Below, in pieces: positions 25,373-33,698 of a stretch of DNA of 33,824 nt. The DNA is from Methanolapillus africanus (GTDB taxonomy: Archaea > Halobacteriota > Methanosarcinia > Methanosarcinales > Methanosarcinaceae). Position 1 is the stretch's first letter, and every line of letters starts with the position of its first letter. A program made the translations under genes and the position numbers. The stretch spans positions 1 through 33,824 of the forward strand of contig NZ_JAWDKD010000034.1 in assembly GCF_032714475.1 (NCBI RefSeq), given 5' to 3'. The notes under the pieces are model-generated. The model made no database searches, was not told where the DNA came from, and saw nothing but the letters and a program-made list of their open reading frames with translations.

Positions 25373-25448
25373 TTTCTTCTTTTTTATTTTCATTTTTTCT
25401 TTATTTTTTTGTTTTTTAGATGAATTCGTTTTTTAGAATATATTCCAC

Positions 25449-26510
25449 TTACTTCTGTTTTTGATTAAATTTGTTAATCGCAACACCCGTATTTTTCAAA
25501 AGCGCAGCCGCCAGCTCTTGCGTCGGCCAGGAACCGAGACCGCAGTCCGGACCCGCGTATTTGACGGCGTCGCCGAACAATTTTGAAATATTGGTCAACC
25601 GCTTTTCAATGACTTCGGGGGTTTCCATGTCCGTCACGATTTTTTGAAGAATCTCCGGCTTATTCCAGACGTTGCCGCCGTATTTTTCGTTGAGAACGCC
25701 CGCCATGTTGAAAATATCCGTTCGGGAAATACCGGCGCGGATGAACGTGTCCGTGTCGCTCAGGACTTTTTTGTCAATCATATCCATGTAAGAAGGCGTT
25801 GCGGCCGATTCCATGCCGATGACATTGATCGTCGGCGTTGCGCAGGCCAAATCATAATAAAGCGGCGAATGAATGTGAATTTGAACGTCGGCGCCGTTTT
25901 TGCCGGCGGCGCGGGTCGCGGTCGTCATCGCCGAAATCATGTCATCGGCGGCGAGCGACAGTTCCGGATTGATGCCGATGCTCGGCTCATCCAAAGAAAC
26001 GGTTTGAATTTTGAAATGCTTCGCTTTCTTCATCGCGTTTCGAACAAAAAGGTTCACGTCTTTGGCAAACAGCTGGTAAACGTCAGAATAGTTGGCGCTG
26101 CCGAATTCTTTTAAATAAAGTTCGGTCGGCCCCGTCACGCACATCCGCACGAGCGGTTTTTCGCCGCATTCGCTCAGTTGGTCAAGACCGCCGTTTTTCT
26201 TTTTTTCTTTAAAATAAGCGTCAATGGTGTCCATTTCCACCGTTCCGGCGCACTCTTCTTTCAGATTGAACGGACCGTCGCAGCACTTTTCATCCCGGAT
26301 CGGGCGCAAAAACTGTTCCGTCATGTCCCTGAATTGAGAATAATTCGGAACATGCACGCCGGCATTGATTTTTTGCTCAAAAACTTGGTTGAGAAGAGGA
26401 AATAATTTTTCATCGCCGTCGCGGTTAAAGGCCGCGCTGCTGACAAATTCTTTTGTGACGCCGACCGGGAGCGGAAAACTGCCGATATCGTCGAATAAAA
26501 TTTCGGGCAT
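25449..26510 (-). CDS. Core methionine synthase-like protein (MetE C-terminal family)
   Basis: A 353-residue TIM-barrel protein of the UROD/MetE-like superfamily, resembling the short archaeal methionine synthases that lack the N-terminal MetE half and transfer a methyl group to homocysteine, probably from a corrinoid protein. Signatures: DDIGSFPLP at the start, CVTGPTELYL (124-133), VSLDEPSIGI (171-180) and PDCGLGSWPT (321-330). The candidate zinc ligands are H212, E234 and C323. The usual HxC is HIH here (H212-x-H214), so the second ligand may be His. It is a single-gene unit. SAM supply links it functionally to the mat gene. The methyl donor cannot be told from sequence. Confidence 0.8.
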   Translation of the reverse strand: MPEILFDDIGSFPLPVGVTKEFVSSAAFNRDGDEKLFPLLNQVFEQKINAGVHVPNYSQFRDMTEQFLRPIRDEKCCDGPFNLKEECAGTVEMDTIDAYFKEKKKNGGLDQLSECGEKPLVRMCVTGPTELYLKEFGSANYSDVYQLFAKDVNLFVRNAMKKAKHFKIQTVSLDEPSIGINPELSLAADDMISAMTTATRAAGKNGADVQIHIHSPLYYDLACATPTINVIGMESAATPSYMDMIDKKVLSDTDTFIRAGISRTDIFNMAGVLNEKYGGNVWNKPEILQKIVTDMETPEVIEKRLTNISKLFGDAVKYAGPDCGLGSWPTQELAAALLKNTGVAINKFNQKQK

Positions 26511-26812
26511 GAAAATCTAATTGCCGTCTATGAATATAGATTTTATCCAAAATATGGGCAGAATCAATCAATCGATCAACCAATACCTGTTTCCGGCAAA
26601 GCTTGATGAACGCTATTTAAAGTTGCCGATTTTGAAAAAATCAGTAAGGATATATATTGTCCATGTTTTTTCGTTTTGTAAAATTCGAGACACGTGCTGA
26701 TTTTTATCGAAAATAAACTATTAAAAATGATTAAATAAGTGAAAGGATTTGTCAGGTTGGGATTAAAATTTACCGCCGGTTACGCCGATCTGTTGGATAC
26801 AATTTATTCATC
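26511..26812. other. Spacer with a promoter, no gene
   Basis: GGATATATATTGT (about 26648-26660) is a TATA-like element for the two small membrane protein genes. The frame of the first of them stays open back to 26735 (encoding ...YRRLRRSVGYNLFIVI...), so its true start may be a non-ATG codon inside this spacer. Confidence 0.5.
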
Positions 26813-27055
26813 GTGATCACATTTGCGATGTCCATGTTCGTTGCCGTTATTTGTATTGTCTTTGCGGCTGGTGCGGATTATGTTTGCACTTATGTCATGA
26901 TTCGTTTAGACATGGAAAATTCGCTGTCTTTGATCTTTTTGAAAGCGATTTCAATGATCGGTTCAATCTTTTTGTATTGTTCGCTGACATTATTCGGCGC
27001 ATACTTCTTCATAATGGATTTAAAAGAATATTTAAAAGACGAAACGAGGGAATAA
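26813..27055 (+). CDS. Small membrane protein, unknown function
   Basis: An 80-residue protein with two hydrophobic helices (about 3-22 and 34-60) and a charged tail KEYLKDETRE. The start is uncertain: GTG 26813 is used here, ATG 26828 would truncate the first helix, and the frame is open to 26735, where a basic stretch KIYRRLRRSVGYN would fit an inside-positive N-terminus. No family is recognised. It is followed after three bases by a second membrane protein gene, so the two are very likely cotranscribed and may form a small complex. Confidence 0.6.
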   Translation: MITFAMSMFVAVICIVFAAGADYVCTYVMIRLDMENSLSLIFLKAISMIGSIFLYCSLTLFGAYFFIMDLKEYLKDETRE

Positions 27056-27058
27056 AAA

Positions 27059-27460
27059 ATGAATCAAGCAAGTACATTAAAAAAGATTGTCATTTCCATT
27101 ATGACGATTAGCGCTTACATTATTATCTTGAAGTTTATCGGTTATTTCATCTCATTTATCCTTGTCACTTTATTCATGAAAATGTTTGATTCAGCCGATT
27201 TGGTAATGACGACATGGGTCGTTGGCGCCTTTGTCTTTGCGACATACGGCAGTTTGGATATTTATCTCACATTCAGCGGAAAATGGTCTCCGGCAAATTA
27301 TGTCTTATCCATTATTCTGCTGGCGCATGGTTTGCTGAAAGCTATTGCCGGCGGCAAAAAAGAGATCCGTTGGGATGTTTCATCCCCCTCTCACATGAAG
27401 ATTACTTCCGCTTTTAGAAATATGGAATTTGAAAAGATCAAACGGTTCATTCAACCCTGA
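27059..27460 (+). CDS. Membrane protein, unknown function
   Basis: A 133-residue protein with three probable membrane helices (about 9-40, 46-72 and 80-97), then a soluble basic tail. No family is recognised. The upstream gene ends with ACGAGGGAATAAAAA, giving a ribosome binding site for ATG 27059 three bases after the stop. The stop codon overlaps a terminator hairpin. The pairing with the preceding two-helix protein recalls toxin-immunity or small sensor pairs, but nothing in the sequence supports a specific role. Confidence 0.7.
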   Translation: MNQASTLKKIVISIMTISAYIIILKFIGYFISFILVTLFMKMFDSADLVMTTWVVGAFVFATYGSLDIYLTFSGKWSPANYVLSIILLAHGLLKAIAGGKKEIRWDVSSPSHMKITSAFRNMEFEKIKRFIQP

Positions 27461-27472
27461 ACCGTTTTTCAT
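27440..27472 (+). terminator. Terminator after the small membrane pair
   Basis: AAACGGTTC (27440-27448) pairs with GAACCGTTT (27459-27467), followed by TTC and a T-rich tract. The stem overlaps the stop codon of the upstream gene. Confidence 0.65.
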
Positions 27473-27502
27473 TTTATTTACGTGTTTCATTTCGTATTTT
27501 AC

Positions 27503-27844
27503 TTATTCATTTTGAATTTTATCATCATTTCTATGATACGGAATCCGACGCTGCTTTCCGCATTCAAAACAGGTTGTTAAAACAAACCCATTTTTGATCC
27601 GAATGCGGCAATTCCGTCCCGGAACCAAATAAGCGTAGCAGTGTTTGCACACGCTTCTTTTTTGTTCCCGGTCCAAACGCACATTATAACGCATGGAAAT
27701 GAGGCGCGCCAGCGTGATGTATCTTTGCGCACGCTCCGGATGAATTTCTTGATTTGTCTGCGCCAGCTCGAAAAGCCGTTGAATTCTTTCTTCAGCAATC
27801 TTTTTGCTCAAATCTTTGTTTTTCTTTCGGTTTTGTCTGGACAT
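27503..27844 (-). CDS. rnp4: Ribonuclease P protein component 4
   Basis: A 113-residue zinc-ribbon protein, the archaeal homologue of Rpp21/Rpr2, which with other proteins supports the RNase P RNA in 5' processing of tRNA. The helical N-terminal half (ERIQRLFELA... HPERAQRYITLARLISMRYNV) is typical, and the zinc ligands are C66-x2-C69 and C92-x2-C95 (VCKHC and TCFEC). The frame is open to 27958, but that part is a Met/Pro/Ser-rich shadow of the repeat in the preceding gene. ATG 27844 has GGAAAGTGA upstream and the family N-terminus. It starts seven bases after the HPP gene stop, so translation is probably coupled. Confidence 0.92.
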   Translation of the reverse strand: MSRQNRKKNKDLSKKIAEERIQRLFELAQTNQEIHPERAQRYITLARLISMRYNVRLDREQKRSVCKHCYAYLVPGRNCRIRIKNGFVLTTCFECGKQRRIPYHRNDDKIQNE

Positions 27845-27851
27845 TGTCTTT

Positions 27852-28421
27852 TCACTTTCCATTGGCTGCAGTTTCATTGATGATGTTTTCACTGGTTGTG
27901 GTTCCATCGATGATGTTTTCATTGGCTGCATTTTCATTGCCTGTCTTTTTATTTTCAAGAGACGCTGTCACCCTTTTTATGATTAATCCCCACAATACCA
28001 ATATCACTGAACCCAACAAAACAGGGACAAAGGCAAAGGCAAAATTCGCTTCTACAATCACACAGGTAAAAGCGGTGGCGCTGCCCGGTGGATGGAAAGT
28101 ATCCGTCAGCAGCATGGCAACGACAGATAAAGCCACGGCAATGGCTACGGAATACCATGTAAAACCCAGGATCTGACAAACACTGATGCTCACGAGGGCT
28201 GAAATAAACTGGCCGAAAATCACTCTCTTGGGCTGCGCGGCCGGAGAATCAGGCGCGCCATAAACCAAAGCTGCTGAGGAACCCAACGATGCCAACAGCA
28301 AAGGCACGCTTGCGTAAAAAGCCAACAAAGTTGCGGTGGCGATACCGAGAAACGCTCCGATGGCCGTTATCGTTAGTTTCTTCGGTGGTATTGATGTCAA
28401 AATCTTCATTCTATCATTCAT
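27852..28421 (-). CDS. HPP family membrane protein
   Basis: A 189-residue integral membrane protein with four to five helices and the family motif DTFHPPGSATAF (about residues 91-102). SLGSSAALVYG near 43-53 is also conserved. HPP proteins occur in bacteria, archaea and plants; plant members have been linked to nitrite transport in plastids, but the role here is unknown. The C-terminal tail (about residues 155-189) is a low-complexity repeat ENIIDGTTTS / ENIINETAAN encoded by a 30-bp DNA repeat. ATG 28421 is used; ATG 28409 is an alternative. It is the first gene of a two-gene unit with rnp4. Confidence 0.85.
   Translation of the reverse strand: MNDRMKILTSIPPKKLTITAIGAFLGIATATLLAFYASVPLLLASLGSSAALVYGAPDSPAAQPKRVIFGQFISALVSISVCQILGFTWYSVAIAVALSVVAMLLTDTFHPPGSATAFTCVIVEANFAFAFVPVLLGSVILVLWGLIIKRVTASLENKKTGNENAANENIIDGTTTSENIINETAANGK
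27878..27943 (-). repeat. 30-bp tandem repeat in the HPP gene tail
   Basis: ATTGATGATGTTTTCACTGG and ATCGATGATGTTTTCATTGG start 30-base imperfect units, about two copies plus a partial. In the gene they encode 10-residue repeats at the C-terminus. The period is a multiple of three, so copy number can change without breaking the frame. Confidence 0.65.
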
Positions 28422-28531
28422 TCGCTCTTATTTCTGCTCTCAATTTATTATTTTTTTAATCGTTTTTTTATTTCTTGCTTTTGTTTTTTATTTTATTCTC
28501 TTATTTTATTCTCTTTTTTTGTTTTTACCGC

Positions 28532-29350
28532 TTAATTTTTCGGTTCGTTTTTCAATAAGGGTATGCTTGGATGATAATTTTCGGGAATATCGACCGAGTC
28601 CAAATTAGAGAGCATGTAACTGAGTGTTTTATAAATAAAGTTAACCACGGTGTTTTCTTGATAAAATCCGTTTAATTTGCCGTCTTTATATTTGAGAGCC
28701 AGTAATTGTTTATTACTTGAAAAAATGAAACAGCCGTCTTTGGTTCTTGTGTTTTCCATCAAATCGCTGTAAAGGGAAAGAAGATTGGGCGGCACTTCAT
28801 TGACCGTTAGCGATAATTTTTCATAATCATTGACATTGTCCACTAAAATCAAAATAGAAACGTTTTCTTGAGCCGCTTTTAAAATGTCTTCAATGCTGAA
28901 TAAAATTTCCGGCGTCTGGCAAACAATAATTGCACTGCGGTCGGTTTTGTCAAACATTTCTTTGACTTTATTCCGGACGGTCCAATCGCTTCTGAGATAC
29001 CAAACCGACATCGTGTCTTCATCCAATTTTTGGAACTCACCGAATTCCATTTGGTCAAAAGAATCCAACAAAAAATTAGTCGTTTCGTCAAATTCATCCC
29101 GAATCATCCGAATCATTTCATCAGGTTCAATCGCCCGGTAATGGATCGGCGTTCCTTGAAGAATATCCACATATTTTTTTTCAACCAAATGATTCAAAAC
29201 TTCATAGATTTTAGCGCGCGGAATGTTCGTAAATTCGTGTAATTCGCGCGCACTTGCTTCCTGAAGAATAACAAGCCCGACATAGGCTTTGGCTTCGTTT
29301 TCAACAAAGCCGATTTTTTTTAAACTGATAATTAATTCTTGATCAATCAT
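28532..29350 (-). CDS. TrmB-family transcriptional regulator
   Basis: A 272-residue regulator. Residues 1-75 form the TrmB winged helix-turn-helix (LKKIGFVENEAKAYVGLVIL, ASARELHEFTNIPRAKIYEVLNHLVEKKYVD), followed by a short helical dimerisation region (about 80-105). The rest (about 115-270) is an alpha/beta domain like those of TrmB-type proteins but without a clear sugar-binding motif. A TTG three codons earlier is in frame; ATG 29350 is preferred. The operator at 29381-29399 lies about 30 bases upstream of its start, close to a TATA-like element on the minus strand, so self-repression is likely. Divergent from the transporter operon it probably controls. Confidence 0.9.
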   Translation of the reverse strand: MIDQELIISLKKIGFVENEAKAYVGLVILQEASARELHEFTNIPRAKIYEVLNHLVEKKYVDILQGTPIHYRAIEPDEMIRMIRDEFDETTNFLLDSFDQMEFGEFQKLDEDTMSVWYLRSDWTVRNKVKEMFDKTDRSAIIVCQTPEILFSIEDILKAAQENVSILILVDNVNDYEKLSLTVNEVPPNLLSLYSDLMENTRTKDGCFIFSSNKQLLALKYKDGKLNGFYQENTVVNFIYKTLSYMLSNLDSVDIPENYHPSIPLLKNEPKN

Positions 29351-29380
29351 ATGTGTCAAAAATCAGTCCATATTTAAAAA

Positions 29381-29399
29381 TGTTACCTCAAAAGTAACA
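29381..29399. promoter_or_regulatory. Operator copy 1 (TGTTAC-N7-GTAACA)
   Basis: TGTTACCTCAAAAGTAACA, with perfect 6-base arms, is followed by ACAA. It sits just upstream of the TrmB gene and downstream of its probable minus-strand TATA element, a position suited to repression. Confidence 0.75.
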
Positions 29400-29459
29400 A
29401 CAAATTAAATAAAATATCCAAATATTGACAATATTATAATTGATATATAAATAAAAATC

Positions 29460-29478
29460 TGTTACTCTAAAAGTAACA
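29460..29478. promoter_or_regulatory. Operator copy 2 (TGTTAC-N7-GTAACA)
   Basis: TGTTACTCTAAAAGTAACA, with perfect arms, is followed by ACAACATTTATATAC, so the site abuts a TATA-like box (TTTATATAC, about 29485-29493). Confidence 0.75.
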
Positions 29479-29523
29479 ACAACATTTATATACATTTTGT
29501 ACAATTAATCGATTGTTTTGAAA

Positions 29524-29542
29524 TGTTACTACAAAGGTAACA
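29524..29542. promoter_or_regulatory. Operator copy 3 (TGTTAC-N7-GTAACA)
   Basis: TGTTACTACAAAGGTAACA, with perfect arms, is followed by ACAAAATAA as at the other sites. It is the mid-spacer copy. Confidence 0.75.
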
Positions 29543-29621
29543 ACAAAATAATCGGACAATTAAAAGACAACATCCAAGATTATTGTCCACATAAAACTCT
29601 GTATAAGTTAACATTCAAAAA

Positions 29622-29640
29622 TGTCACCTCACAGGTAACA
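29622..29640. promoter_or_regulatory. Operator copy 4 (TGTCAC-N7-GTAACA)
   Basis: TGTCACCTCACAGGTAACA has one base changed in the left arm. It is followed by ACATGATTATATATC, so it too abuts a TATA-like element. It is the copy nearest the transporter gene. Confidence 0.7.
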
Positions 29641-29704
29641 ACATGATTATATATCTCTCATTCAATTGGAAGGAAACTTAATATCTAAAATATATTACGT
29701 TTGT

Positions 29705-29720
29705 CAAATAATATTATTTG
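29705..29720. promoter_or_regulatory. Perfect 16-bp palindrome upstream of the transporter
   Basis: CAAATAATATTATTTG is a perfect palindrome, followed directly by TATATAATTT and a second GTCAAATAA (29731-29739). It is AT-rich, so chance is possible, but it lies in the promoter of the transporter gene. Confidence 0.4.
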
Positions 29721-29836
29721 TATATAATTTGTCAAATAAAACAATGTAAGAAACATAAGAAATCGATAAAAAAAAGTTTTATACTTCCGATTCATTCTGT
29801 CAAAATCTTTCTCATAAAAAATAACAGAGGATAGTT

Positions 29837-32284
29837 ATGTCATTATCATTGCCAAGTCTTTTTGAAAAAGTGGGGAAAATCACGTTTTCAAAGAGATGGT
29901 TTGTTTTCTTTGGTTTCCTGATTTTAATTTTGGTCAGCATGTACGGAATGACCACCATTACAATGTATTCCGGCATGGATACCTATATTCAGAAAGATTC
30001 CAAAATGTATCAAGATTTGGATCTTTACACGCGTTCTTTCAGTAACGAATCCGTTGTGATTATGATTGAAGGCGCCGACGTCACGGATCCGGCCGTTTTG
30101 GGAGCCTCCATGCGTTTTACCGATATGATGACCAACGTTTCCGGAGTTGATTCTGTTACCAGTGCGGCCGGAATCGTCGAAATCATGAATGAACGTGTGA
30201 CGGGGCGGGCGGAAATTCCAACGACTCAAGAAGAAGTCGACGCTTTGATTGAGCTCGCGCCGTCCGTCTTCAGCTCATTGATTTACGACGACACGCACAC
30301 CCTCATTTTAGTCACGTACGGCAACTTGACCGACACACAAAAAGCGGACATCTTGGCCGCGACGAAAGACGCCGTCAACTTCGCCGGCTTCCCGCCGAAG
30401 TATAATATTATCGTGACCGGCAACGCCGCGCTGATGGGAGACATGAACGTTGAAATGTCGTCCAGCATGGGTATTTTATTGTTTTTGGCCGTCGTTTTAA
30501 TGTTGGTCGCCCTGGTCTTTGTTTTCAAAGGCGTCCGGTGGAGACTGTATCCGCTGGCCATCGTGGTGATGGGCATTCTCTTCACGTTCGGATTCATGGG
30601 TTTTGCCGGCATTAACATGACCATGGTGTCGATTGCCGCCTTCCCGATTTTAATCGGTCTGGGTATTGACTATGCGATTCAGTTCCATAACCGTATTGAA
30701 GAAGAACTGCGGGAATGTGAAACCCGGCGCGAAGCCGTCATATCCACCTTTAAATACATGGGTCCCGCCGTCATAACGGCGCTTGTTGTGACTTGCGTCA
30801 GTTTTATTTCACTGTTGACGTCGTCCATCCCGATGATTCAGGATTTCGGAAAACTGTTGATCATCGGCTGTGTCTGCTGTTACACCGCAGCCTTGTTCTT
30901 TGGTGTTTTGTCCGTTTATTTCCTGGACAAACTGTCCGAAAAGCTGGAAATTAAAAAGCAAACCACCGGAAAGCCGTACAAAATTCAGAGCTTCTTGCTG
31001 CCGAAAGGATCTAAAAAACAGCAATGCGTCATTGACGGCGCCGGCAACGTTTTACCGGCTTCCGGCGTCAGAGTTGAAACGGAAGCGCCGGAAAACATCA
31101 TTACGGCGACGTTGAACAAAACCGTCACTTTTACGCTCAAGCACAAAAAAATCATCTTTATGGTCGCGCTGATCACCGGCGCGTTGGGCTTTTACGCCGA
31201 CTCGACCATTCCGGCCGAAACGGACACCAACAAATACATTCCGCAGGACATGCCGGCACTCGTTGATTTCTATCACATGAACACGGTCATGGGCGGATCA
31301 GACGCCATCAACATCATGATTGTGACGGAAGACATTGCGTCGCCATACGTTCTCAAGTGGATGGACGAATTCGGCACGTATGAAACGCAGAATCAGATTT
31401 ACGTTCTCGGCGCCGACAGCATCGTCAACGTCGTCAAAGAATACAACGGCGGCACAATCCCGGACACGGAAGAAGAAATCCGCGCGATTTACGACCAACT
31501 GCCGGCCGGAACGATGGAACAGTATTCCCGCGGCAACTCCATGCTGCTTCTCAATTTGCAGATGGGAGACGCGTTTTCCGCGCTGCCGATGGAGAGCGTC
31601 AAGTCGTTCGTCGCGTTGATTCGGGAAGATATTACCTGGCACGTTTTGCCGCCCGGAACCACCGCAACCATTACCGGACAGAGCGTTCCTTTCACGGAAT
31701 TGATGGACTCGCTCTTATCCGGCCGCGTCCAGCAAACAATGCTGGGTCTTCTGCTGGTGTTCTTCGCGCTTCTGGTCATTTACCGCGACTTCGTCAAGGC
31801 TTTCGCGCCTCTGATCACCATTACGCTTGTGATCGGCTGGTCCGGTATGATCATGTACGCCTTTAATATCGTCTACACCCCGATGACGGCGGTGATGGGC
31901 TGTATGATTCTCGGCGCCGGATCGGAATATTCCATTCTGTTGATGGAACGGTTCTATGAAGAAAAAGGCAAAGGGCTGTCGCCGATTGAAGCCATGCGAA
32001 AAACCGTGAAAAACACAGGTATTGCGCTGGTGGTTTCCGGCATCACGACGACGTTCGGATTCCTCGCCTTGACGGCGTCGGCGTTCGGCATCATTTCCAG
32101 TTTCGGAATTGTGACGGTGATTAACATGTTGATGACGCTGCTCGCATCGTTCGTGATCTTCCCGCCGCTCATGCTCACCTTTGACGGCATCAAAGAAAAG
32201 GGACTCAAAGGAACCATTTTAGAATTTAAAGAAAAAATAGAACACACACTTCAAAACAGAAAAAATTCGGGGGCAACCCAATGA
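29837..32284 (+). CDS. RND superfamily (MMPL/HAE3-like) transporter
   Basis: An 815-residue membrane protein with the two-fold RND plan: a helix at about 21-40, a large extracytoplasmic loop, then five helices including a sterol-sensing-like block (FPILIGLGIDYAIQFHNRIEEEL), and the same again in the second half (MTAVMGCMILGAGSEYSILLMERFYEE). Such HAE3/MMPL proteins of archaea are thought to export lipids, hydrophobic compounds or envelope components, usually driven by ion gradients. ATG 29837 follows AGAGGATAG. The gene ends in an ATGA overlap with the secreted S-layer-like protein, which suggests a joint export role (inference). The upstream operators suggest control by the TrmB protein. Confidence 0.9.
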   Translation: MSLSLPSLFEKVGKITFSKRWFVFFGFLILILVSMYGMTTITMYSGMDTYIQKDSKMYQDLDLYTRSFSNESVVIMIEGADVTDPAVLGASMRFTDMMTNVSGVDSVTSAAGIVEIMNERVTGRAEIPTTQEEVDALIELAPSVFSSLIYDDTHTLILVTYGNLTDTQKADILAATKDAVNFAGFPPKYNIIVTGNAALMGDMNVEMSSSMGILLFLAVVLMLVALVFVFKGVRWRLYPLAIVVMGILFTFGFMGFAGINMTMVSIAAFPILIGLGIDYAIQFHNRIEEELRECETRREAVISTFKYMGPAVITALVVTCVSFISLLTSSIPMIQDFGKLLIIGCVCCYTAALFFGVLSVYFLDKLSEKLEIKKQTTGKPYKIQSFLLPKGSKKQQCVIDGAGNVLPASGVRVETEAPENIITATLNKTVTFTLKHKKIIFMVALITGALGFYADSTIPAETDTNKYIPQDMPALVDFYHMNTVMGGSDAINIMIVTEDIASPYVLKWMDEFGTYETQNQIYVLGADSIVNVVKEYNGGTIPDTEEEIRAIYDQLPAGTMEQYSRGNSMLLLNLQMGDAFSALPMESVKSFVALIREDITWHVLPPGTTATITGQSVPFTELMDSLLSGRVQQTMLGLLLVFFALLVIYRDFVKAFAPLITITLVIGWSGMIMYAFNIVYTPMTAVMGCMILGAGSEYSILLMERFYEEKGKGLSPIEAMRKTVKNTGIALVVSGITTTFGFLALTASAFGIISSFGIVTVINMLMTLLASFVIFPPLMLTFDGIKEKGLKGTILEFKEKIEHTLQNRKNSGATQ

Positions 32285-33636
32285 TCGGTAAAAATAATAT
32301 GGATCGGGCAGGCATATTTGCACTGGCCGTCCTCTTCATCATTTTAATCAGCCCGGCGGCGTCCGCGGCCTCGTCACCGTACAGTTTCCTGCCGGTGATG
32401 AACTCGGACACGGTTGACTTCTATCAAGGATTCGGCGACCCGGAGCTGTCCGTATCGCTTGTCGGCAATCAGGAAGTCGGCAAAGGAGATTCCGTCACGC
32501 TCCAGTTCGCCGTCGCGAATACAGGAACGCTGAAACAAGTCAGAAGCATCGAATATGTCGGCAGTGCCGGTAATATATCTGCACGAAATCTCAGTACCCT
32601 TGTTACCGTCGTTAACGGTACCGGCGAAGTCGGCTATACAAATGCCAGTATTAATGGAAATACTGCTGTTATTCTCCAAAGCGATTTACTGGGTTTTAAC
32701 CAATACAATGCATATTATGGCGGCATGAAACAGTTTGCCGATGCGGAAAGACAAATCGAAGCCAATCGCGTCAATGCGCAGGCTTTGAATATCAATATGA
32801 GCTGCGACAGTCCGTACATTGAAGTGTTAACCGGTTCGGATTATGTGTACTTAGCTTCTCTGCAAAGCGGTGCTTACAATGTGATTTCTGCGCCAATCAG
32901 AATCAGTCCGAACACGCCGGCCGGGACATATTACATCAATATGACGATCAATTACGAACATCCGGACAATGCCCGCATGATCACGTCGTATTCAAAGGAT
33001 ATGCAGTTGATGAACTTGTCCACACCGTATTTGTATTCTGACAAATATGTTCAGGAATACAAAACAAACACGGTGACGCTCCAAATTCCGTTTGTTGTCA
33101 AATCCAGTCCGGTTTTTGAAGTTACAAACATTGACGGCATGCTGAAAAACGGGACGACGAACACGATCGCTGTGACGTACACAAACGCCGGCGACAAAAC
33201 GGCTTACGACACCGAATGTAAAATCGATATGATGTATCCGCTGAGCTCCGCCAGCAACAAAAGAAATTTGGGAGACTTGGCGCCCGGTGAATCCATTACG
33301 GTTGAATATCCGATCACAGCTGACGCCAAAGCAACGCCCAAAATCTATGGCATCAATTCAGACGTTCGATATTATGATGAAAATGGGGATTTACACATTT
33401 CACCAAGCATTAAGATGAACGTGGAAATGGAGGAACGTGTGACGTTCCTCACATTCAAAAACGTTATCATTGGTGTGATTATTCTGTTCGTCGGCGCCAT
33501 GGCATACGATTTCATCAAAAAGAAGAAAAATACGAACGGAAAAGAAAACGGTAAAGAGAGTGATGGTGACGGCAATAAACCGGAACTTTCGGAAACGCAA
33601 CAACTTGATGGCAATGGTCCGAAAGGCGGCGTTTAA
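32281..33636 (+). CDS. Secreted S-layer-like (COG1361-type) anchored protein
   Basis: A 451-residue protein with a signal peptide (about 1-30, ending ASAASS), an extracellular part of beta-sandwich domains of the COG1361/NEW3-type (VGKGDSVTLQFAVANTGTLK at about 62-81; NTIAVTYTNAGDKTAYDTECKI later; LGDLAPGESITVEYPI), then one membrane helix (about 395-415) and a charged, Lys/Asp/Gly-rich cytosolic tail. ATG 32281 overlaps the transporter stop by four bases, so the two are translationally coupled. Homologues beside RND transporters are common in Methanosarcina-type genomes as I recall, so it is probably a partner of the transporter, perhaps its envelope adaptor (inference). Confidence 0.85.
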   Translation: MIGKNNMDRAGIFALAVLFIILISPAASAASSPYSFLPVMNSDTVDFYQGFGDPELSVSLVGNQEVGKGDSVTLQFAVANTGTLKQVRSIEYVGSAGNISARNLSTLVTVVNGTGEVGYTNASINGNTAVILQSDLLGFNQYNAYYGGMKQFADAERQIEANRVNAQALNINMSCDSPYIEVLTGSDYVYLASLQSGAYNVISAPIRISPNTPAGTYYINMTINYEHPDNARMITSYSKDMQLMNLSTPYLYSDKYVQEYKTNTVTLQIPFVVKSSPVFEVTNIDGMLKNGTTNTIAVTYTNAGDKTAYDTECKIDMMYPLSSASNKRNLGDLAPGESITVEYPITADAKATPKIYGINSDVRYYDENGDLHISPSIKMNVEMEERVTFLTFKNVIIGVIILFVGAMAYDFIKKKKNTNGKENGKESDGDGNKPELSETQQLDGNGPKGGV

Positions 33637-33698
33637 AATTTCAAATAATATTATCGCTAAATAATCAAATACAGTTGAATAAATCAATTATTGAATTA

